Source: Pseudoalteromonas undina (lineage in GTDB: Bacteria; Pseudomonadota; Gammaproteobacteria; Enterobacterales; Alteromonadaceae). Taken from it: a stretch of 64,000 nucleotides of DNA. The stretch lies in NCBI RefSeq assembly GCF_000238275.3, contig NZ_AHCF03000003.1:1550001-1614000 (forward strand), in the 5' to 3' direction. Positions 59,157 to 64,000 of this stretch are shown here, one piece after another. Both the position numbers and the translations under genes were made by a program. Numbering within the stretch: position 1 is the first letter of the stretch; each line of letters begins with the position of its first letter. The notes under the pieces were generated by a model. The model did not search any database. It was not told the origin of the DNA and was given only the letters and a program-made list of their open reading frames with translations.

Positions 59157-60543
59157 TTTTAAATCCCTTAAAAATTGTCATAAAAATTATTTTAACATCA
59201 AACCATAAAGACCAATGTTTAATGTAATGTAGGTCGTATTCAACTCGCTTAGCCATTTTATCAAGTGTATCGGTTTCGCCGCGCCAGCCGTTTATTTGTG
59301 CCCAACCGGTAATGCCTGGTTTGGTTTTATGCCTAAACATGTAAAATTCTACTTTTTGGCGGTACTCTTCATTATGTGCAACCGCATGGGGCCTTGGCCC
59401 AACAATTGACATATCGCCTTTTAAAACATTAATAAATTGCGGCAGTTCGTCTAGGCTAGTACGTCGCAAAAAACCACCTAATGGAGTTATGCGGGTATCG
59501 TTTTTAGTTGCCTGAGTCACCACATCGCTGTTTTCGGTCACTGTCATCGAGCGGAACTTCCACACTTTTATTTTTTGCCCATCTAAGCCATAGCGATCTT
59601 GCTTAAAAATAATAGGCCCTTTAGATGTCAACTTTATTGCGGCTGCTATCACTAATAAAACGGGGGTAATTAAGGTAACAATAATAGACGAAACAACTAT
59701 ATCTTCTGTTCGCTTTATAAATTCGTGAGTACCAATACATGGGGCTTCAAACACACTTAACGTATCTACGTCACCCACATGCTCAATGCGAGCATGTATT
59801 AAATTTGAGAGTAAAAAGTCTGGCACTACGTGTACATCTACTGTGGTATCGCCCAACTGCAATAAAATGTCGGCTATACGTTTTTGCGCTTTCATAGGCA
59901 GCGCAATATAAAGTATATCTATTTCGCCATTGCGAGCAGCATCTACCGCACTTTGTATACTGCCCTCAACACCTTGTTGTTCAAGTTGTTCAAATAAGCG
60001 TTCAGGGTTTCTATCGTCGTAAAAACCTTTAAAGTTAAACCCAAGCTCATCGTGTTTAACTATTTCAGCATGTAAATAAGCAGCAGACTCAGTAGCACCA
60101 ATAATGGCCACATTGCGTTGCGATAGTCCTAGTTTACGGCGACTACGTTTATACCAATATACTCCTAAGCGCCAAGTGTATAAATAAGTCACACTTAGTA
60201 AAAACCAAATAACTACACCAACACGAGAAAGAGACTCGGTAAACTTAAATACAAAAGACACAACTAATAAAAACGCAAAAGCAATGAGTACACTACCCCA
60301 TGCACACATTACCATTGTTTTAAATTTACCCGCACGCCAAGAGCGATAGGTAGAGAACAGCTCAGCACTATATAAGTAAGTTAGAGCAACAGTTAATGCT
60401 GAAGCAGCATAAATAGGAGTGAGTTTAAAACTGTAGAGTAAAGCTGCGCACTGAAAAGCTAAAAATAACGCAAATATATCAAATAATCGGTAAAAATTGG
60501 CATCAGAGGAACCTGAAGATTTAAAAGTCCTTGGAGATGTCAT
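59140..60543 (-). CDS. Undecaprenyl-phosphate sugar phosphotransferase (WcaJ/WbaP family)
   Basis: A 467-residue initiating glycosyltransferase that loads the first sugar-phosphate, often glucose, onto the lipid carrier. Five N-terminal helices (residues 1-150) precede a CoA-binding-like fold (NVAIIGATESAAYLHAEI) and the catalytic C-terminal part with KLTSKGPIIFKQDRYGLDG, KVWKFRSMTV, RRTSLDELPQFINVLKGDMS and GPRPHAV. I start at 60543 (MTSPRTFKSS), with AAGGAA nine bases upstream, instead of 60597. It is the first gene of the cluster on this strand. Confidence 0.93.
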   Translation of the reverse strand: MTSPRTFKSSGSSDANFYRLFDIFALFLAFQCAALLYSFKLTPIYAASALTVALTYLYSAELFSTYRSWRAGKFKTMVMCAWGSVLIAFAFLLVVSFVFKFTESLSRVGVVIWFLLSVTYLYTWRLGVYWYKRSRRKLGLSQRNVAIIGATESAAYLHAEIVKHDELGFNFKGFYDDRNPERLFEQLEQQGVEGSIQSAVDAARNGEIDILYIALPMKAQKRIADILLQLGDTTVDVHVVPDFLLSNLIHARIEHVGDVDTLSVFEAPCIGTHEFIKRTEDIVVSSIIVTLITPVLLVIAAAIKLTSKGPIIFKQDRYGLDGQKIKVWKFRSMTVTENSDVVTQATKNDTRITPLGGFLRRTSLDELPQFINVLKGDMSIVGPRPHAVAHNEEYRQKVEFYMFRHKTKPGITGWAQINGWRGETDTLDKMAKRVEYDLHYIKHWSLWFDVKIIFMTIFKGFKSENAY

Positions 60544-60733
60544 TTTGCTTAATTCCTTATAGCTAATACAGTGTGAGTAGCACCTCACAAAATCCACGGG
60601 GATAATATAGTATTAGACGTTTTTGTTCAATTACTGATTCCGACAAAAGTACTAAAATTCATGTTTAAATCTTTTAGCTTATTTTGGCTTTGTTCATTAA
60701 GTATAAAAGAAGATACTCACATTTTATTTAAGT

Positions 60734-61132
60734 TTAATTAAATAAACCCTTAAACCAACTCCAAACTCCAAACGAATATCCGTTAAAAATATTAATTCCC
60801 AATGCCGATTTCATTAGATATAAAACTAGCAATGTAAGTAAAATAATTAAAGTAGCCACTGAGCTTAAAATTATCGCTTGAGCTAATCTTGCTATTCTTT
60901 GCTCTTTTAAGCTTAATTCACGCCTGTTTCGACCTGCTAAAAAAACATAGTAATAACGGAATTTAAAAAACTTAACCACGCCTCTGCAGTCAACAGTGTG
61001 ATTACCCCACTGCCTAGCACCAATGGCTATTTTTAAATACGTTAACTGTTCATCAGTAAATGTAGATTGAATGTTTTTAGGCATTCGCTCTAGTAAACTT
61101 CTAATAGCAGGATCTTGCTGTAAATTCGACAA
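60734..61132 (-). CDS. Small membrane protein of an uncharacterised family
   Basis: A 132-residue protein. An N-terminal soluble half contains LTYLKIAIGARQWGNHTVDC and FKFRYYYVFLAGRNRRELS, and two helices follow (about 82-108 and a shorter C-terminal GVWSWFKGLF). I remember this family as widespread in gammaproteobacteria, sometimes labelled 3-phosphoshikimate carboxyvinyltransferase by mistake; its size and sequence do not support that. It is placed 136 bases upstream of the polysaccharide cluster on the same strand; functional link unknown. Confidence 0.75.
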   Translation of the reverse strand: MSNLQQDPAIRSLLERMPKNIQSTFTDEQLTYLKIAIGARQWGNHTVDCRGVVKFFKFRYYYVFLAGRNRRELSLKEQRIARLAQAIILSSVATLIILLTLLVLYLMKSALGINIFNGYSFGVWSWFKGLFN

Positions 61133-61195
61133 AAAAGCCTCAAATTGAACTTAGATATTAATTGCCAATCATTTTAAGCAACTTTTAAACAATTA

Positions 61196-61220
61196 AAAGC
61201 CAATTAAAGTAATTGGCTTT
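61196..61220 (-). terminator. Terminator of the choice-of-anchor A gene
   Basis: AAAGCCAATTA and TAATTGGCTTT pair around AAG just after the stop; the minus strand continues into TTTT. Confidence 0.7.
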
Positions 61221-61237
61221 CATGAAAAAATACTTTC

Positions 61238-63466
61238 TTATTTCAAATTAGCAGAACGGAAAGTATTATTTTTCTGCCAGCTATTTTCTTGCTGTAGTGG
61301 TAATGAGCCATTTTGATTTATATTCGTGCCCGAAAACGAATGTTGATTCCATACTCGCGTAGCAGGTGTCCACTTACAGCTTCCTGAAGTTTTAACAGAA
61401 ATACCATTCGTTCCGATAGCACCATCTGGTAATAAAAGTGTGTTAGAGACAGATACAATTTCTCCAGAGCCATCACCGTCCAAATCAACTATTATTGGGT
61501 ATTCCCAAATAGTACCTGATGATTGAGGCGAATTATAAATTAACTTGTTTTCAGATGCACTGAATACGTTTAAACCAGTTTCATCAATATTAACTATTTC
61601 ATCTTTGCCGTCGCCGTTGAAGTCATAGGTAATAACGCCGCCACGTTTGCTGGAAGGATCATTAATATTGAAGGAGTTAATTAATACGCCTTGCTTGTTA
61701 AGTACCTTAATAAACTCCCCGCCAGCAACAACAATATCGGGCTCTCCATTACCATCAACATCTCCAATAGAAGGAACACCGCCGCCTAAGTCTTCTGACT
61801 GATATTCCCAAATAATTGAGCCATCGTGCTCTAAGAGTTTGACACTACCATCTAGGTCTGTCAGAACAATTTCAGGGTATTCATCATCATCAAAGTTACC
61901 AATAGCTGAAAAGCCCTGTTGTGTATTTTTATTCCAAAGTACACTTCCATCTTTAGTAAATAATACACCGTTAGCTAAAACTTCCTGTTGACCGCCAAGA
62001 TCAGAGTCAAAAGCAATTGAATCAATAACTTTAAAATTACCTTTGTCGTAGTTTAAAGGTTTTTCAAGCTTGACAATAGAACCATCTATTAGATTTACAA
62101 TGCTATTACCAATTATAAATTCAGCATATCCATCGCCATCTAAATCTGAAATTGATGAGTTTCCGTATGCGAACCCTTTTGGAATAGCTTTTATTAATTC
62201 ACCTGAATTGCTATAGATTTTAAAGCTATGATCAGTCGAATCTCTAACTATAACTTCAACTAAACCATCGTTATTAACGTCAGCTGCAGAAATAGAATAA
62301 GTTGAGGTTGCCTTAATTGTCTTATAATTGAAAGTTCCATCAAGGTTCTCTGTTTTCCATAACTCTTCGCCATCAATGCCACTCAAGGCTCTTACCACGC
62401 CTTGTGCACGATAGTTAGCAATATTAAATGTTACAGCAATGATGTCAGTAACATCTTTCTCATCAATTACACCATCGCCATTATCATCATTCAGGTTTAC
62501 AGCAATAGGGGTTGAGATGACTTGATTATACTCAGGCAAGAACTCACTGCTGTTCCAACTCCATTTATCAACAATATTAATATCGTTACAAATAGGCTCC
62601 CCTATTTGCGGTAAATCGCCATCAAATTGGCCACCCAATAACGCCATTGAACCATGAAAACTTTGGCCAATAATTGGCATTTTAGCGGTACCGTACACAC
62701 CTCTTACATCTGCATGAGGTGCCAATATCACACCTTGCCAACGATTGCCTTTAATATCTAGCTTTTGTGCATTAGTAAAGTTGAATACGGTTTTACTTGC
62801 ATGACGGCGTAAACGCCAAAAGCTTTTACCTTTTACAACTACGTTGTCATCACCTGTAATATTAAAAATTACTGTTGCATCGGCAGGAATTCCCCATACT
62901 TTAAAAGTATGCGCTTTAGCAAAGTCACGAGCATCTAAATTAAATACTTGTCTATCTGAACTGCCATCACCTTGTAGATAAAGACCACCCCATTTACGGT
63001 ATACTGTGCCTGTTTCGTCTAGCTCGCTTAGTTCTGAGCTTAAATCTTTGTAGTATTGTTCTTGCTCATCAAAATTAAATGGCATGGCCGATTCATCTTG
63101 GTTAGAAAGGATTTTAGAACCCCATTCCATCCCCCAGCGTACACCCCAATGAATATCAGCACCACCACCAGCAATCATGCTACCAACATATTGGCGGCCG
63201 TATTTAAATTTTATACTTGATTCACTAATTAAATAGTACTCATCGCGACTGTAAGGGCGGGTGTAACCCACGCTGTAACCATTAAGATCAATTTCACCGG
63301 CGGCAATTGCCCCATCTGCACGACCAAAATTTGATTTAAAATCTTCAAAAACAAATGCAGAATAGTTGTTGGCTACACCTAGGTCAGCAGCAAGCGTTGA
63401 TGAGCTGGCTAAACTAAGTGCAATTACAGCACTCAATTTCTTAAGTTTAAGCAAAGAGTTTGTCAT
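61238..63466 (-). CDS. Secreted choice-of-anchor A protein with FG-GAP/VCBS repeats
   Basis: A 742-residue exported protein. Signal peptide MTNSLLKLKK...TLAA, then a choice-of-anchor A domain (residues about 25-285: GVANNYSAFVFEDFKS to GGQFDGDLPQIG). Behind it are at least six DxDGDG/DxNGDG calcium-type repeats (DLDGDGYAEFIIG, DVDGNGEPDIVV, DFNGDGKDEIVNI, DLDGDGSGEIVS), forming a propeller-like FG-GAP region. The end TRVWNQHSFSGTNINQNGSL is conserved in such surface proteins. I chose the ATG at 63466 with GAGGGA upstream. It probably works in adhesion or the matrix. No PEP-CTERM anchor is visible. Confidence 0.85.
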   Translation of the reverse strand: MTNSLLKLKKLSAVIALSLASSSTLAADLGVANNYSAFVFEDFKSNFGRADGAIAAGEIDLNGYSVGYTRPYSRDEYYLISESSIKFKYGRQYVGSMIAGGGADIHWGVRWGMEWGSKILSNQDESAMPFNFDEQEQYYKDLSSELSELDETGTVYRKWGGLYLQGDGSSDRQVFNLDARDFAKAHTFKVWGIPADATVIFNITGDDNVVVKGKSFWRLRRHASKTVFNFTNAQKLDIKGNRWQGVILAPHADVRGVYGTAKMPIIGQSFHGSMALLGGQFDGDLPQIGEPICNDINIVDKWSWNSSEFLPEYNQVISTPIAVNLNDDNGDGVIDEKDVTDIIAVTFNIANYRAQGVVRALSGIDGEELWKTENLDGTFNYKTIKATSTYSISAADVNNDGLVEVIVRDSTDHSFKIYSNSGELIKAIPKGFAYGNSSISDLDGDGYAEFIIGNSIVNLIDGSIVKLEKPLNYDKGNFKVIDSIAFDSDLGGQQEVLANGVLFTKDGSVLWNKNTQQGFSAIGNFDDDEYPEIVLTDLDGSVKLLEHDGSIIWEYQSEDLGGGVPSIGDVDGNGEPDIVVAGGEFIKVLNKQGVLINSFNINDPSSKRGGVITYDFNGDGKDEIVNIDETGLNVFSASENKLIYNSPQSSGTIWEYPIIVDLDGDGSGEIVSVSNTLLLPDGAIGTNGISVKTSGSCKWTPATRVWNQHSFSGTNINQNGSLPLQQENSWQKNNTFRSANLK

Positions 63467-63505
63467 TTTATCCCTCAAAAAATGAAAGTGCTGTGTAGGC
63501 ACCAA

Positions 63506-64000
63506 ATTGATATTATTTGTTTAACAAAGGTATCGTTTCGTTATGTTTCTGTGGGCATTATATATACAAAAAACTCAAAAAGGAATAAAAACACTACAAA
63601 AGTACTAAATTTAGTAAGATTTAGAAGAAACAAAATTTTAATTCAATAACTTACAGGTTAAAATTAATTTAAAAAAGGTAAAAACCCTCCAAAAGAATCA
63701 TTAAATGTTTAATTATTGTTAACAAAATTGCAAAAAGGGGGGGGTTTAAGTTAAAGCAGTTTGATCGTGCTTTTTCAAAAGGTTCTTAGAGTGATTTGCT
63801 TTATTATGATAAAAGAGATATTTGATTGGTAAGGGCTTTACAGAATAAATAAAAAATTTATGAAAAAGAACAGTATTCTCACTCCCCCAATGACATTACT
63901 TTTATTAAGTAAGCCTCTGATGGTTATTCTGCTCACCCTAACCACTTTGGTTTCAACTTTTTAGATATATTAATATTTCTAACGTCGTTTCGGAGGATAT
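63506..64000. other. Gene-poor, AT-rich end of the window
   Basis: Contains a run of eight G (63737-63744) in otherwise AT-rich DNA, and ends with GGAGGATAT at 63992-64000, a strong ribosome binding site for a gene that starts just past the edge. It is the likely promoter area of the choice-of-anchor A gene and of that next gene. Confidence 0.6.
63860..63964 (+). CDS. Possible 34-residue hydrophobic small protein
   Basis: MKKNSILTPPMTLLLLSKPL followed by a membrane-like end in TLVSTF. It has the length and composition of a one-helix small protein, but no ribosome binding site is seen, so it may be chance. It lies upstream of the partial gene at the window edge. Confidence 0.2.
   Translation: MKKNSILTPPMTLLLLSKPLMVILLTLTTLVSTF

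Overview
The window looks like a chromosomal segment of a marine gammaproteobacterium of the order Alteromonadales, most likely Pseudoalteromonas. This rests on the low-GC coding style, on gene orders shared with that group (lrp-ftsK-lolA-rarA-crcB-serS; aat-bpt-infA next to clpA-clpS-cspD; prpBC-acnD-prpF under a GntR regulator; ribE back to back with a MATE exporter and two tRNA-Val genes), and on protein sequences that read like Alteromonadales members. No tool was run, so the genus is an inference.

Layout. 1-5 kb: the end of an endonuclease/exonuclease/phosphatase gene, a divergent NRAMP-like transporter, a small membrane protein, a periplasmic PQQ sugar dehydrogenase, a lipoprotein, and a wrecked locus where an alpha/beta-hydrolase remnant abuts an HEFGH metalloprotease-like fragment. 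5.4-7.1 kb: an orphan response regulator, paired REP-like palindromes and a retropepsin-like protease. 7.4-9.4 kb: a small gene-cassette array with attC sites and no integrase, holding a lipoprotein, a 63-residue membrane protein and a small P-loop protein, all unrecognised. 9.6-20.4 kb: conserved housekeeping block serS, crcB, rarA, lolA, ftsK, lrp, ald, pssA, trxB. 20.7-31.4 kb: aconitase B, the N-degron protein-degradation genes (aat, bpt, clpS, clpA) around infA, cspD, and a monomeric isocitrate dehydrogenase. 31.5-41 kb: two exported amidohydrolase-family proteins, an HNH-like protein, several small conserved proteins, riboflavin synthase, a MATE exporter and a DUF3080-type lipoprotein.

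41-44.7 kb: two intact tRNA-Val(GAC) genes surrounded by decayed tRNA-Val fragments, then two orphan periplasmic solute-binding-like proteins flanking a coiled-coil protein. 44.8-51.7 kb: the 2-methylcitrate (propionate) operon with its GntR regulator and three TGTCGACA palindromes that look like its operators. 51.8-53.5 kb: rsmF and a candidate small RNA with a strong terminator. 53.7-63.5 kb: an exopolysaccharide export cluster on the minus strand (initiating glycosyltransferase, beta-barrel, short export protein, tyrosine autokinase, PHP-type phosphatase, TPR-like protein), preceded by a small membrane protein and a large secreted choice-of-anchor A / FG-GAP protein. The last 0.5 kb is intergenic and ends in a strong ribosome binding site for a gene beyond the window.

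The most unusual parts are the integrase-less cassette array, the tRNA-Val graveyard, the hydrolase/metalloprotease chimera, the NRAMP homologue with altered metal-site motifs and the candidate small RNA downstream of rsmF. I saw no CRISPR array, prophage or intact insertion sequence.
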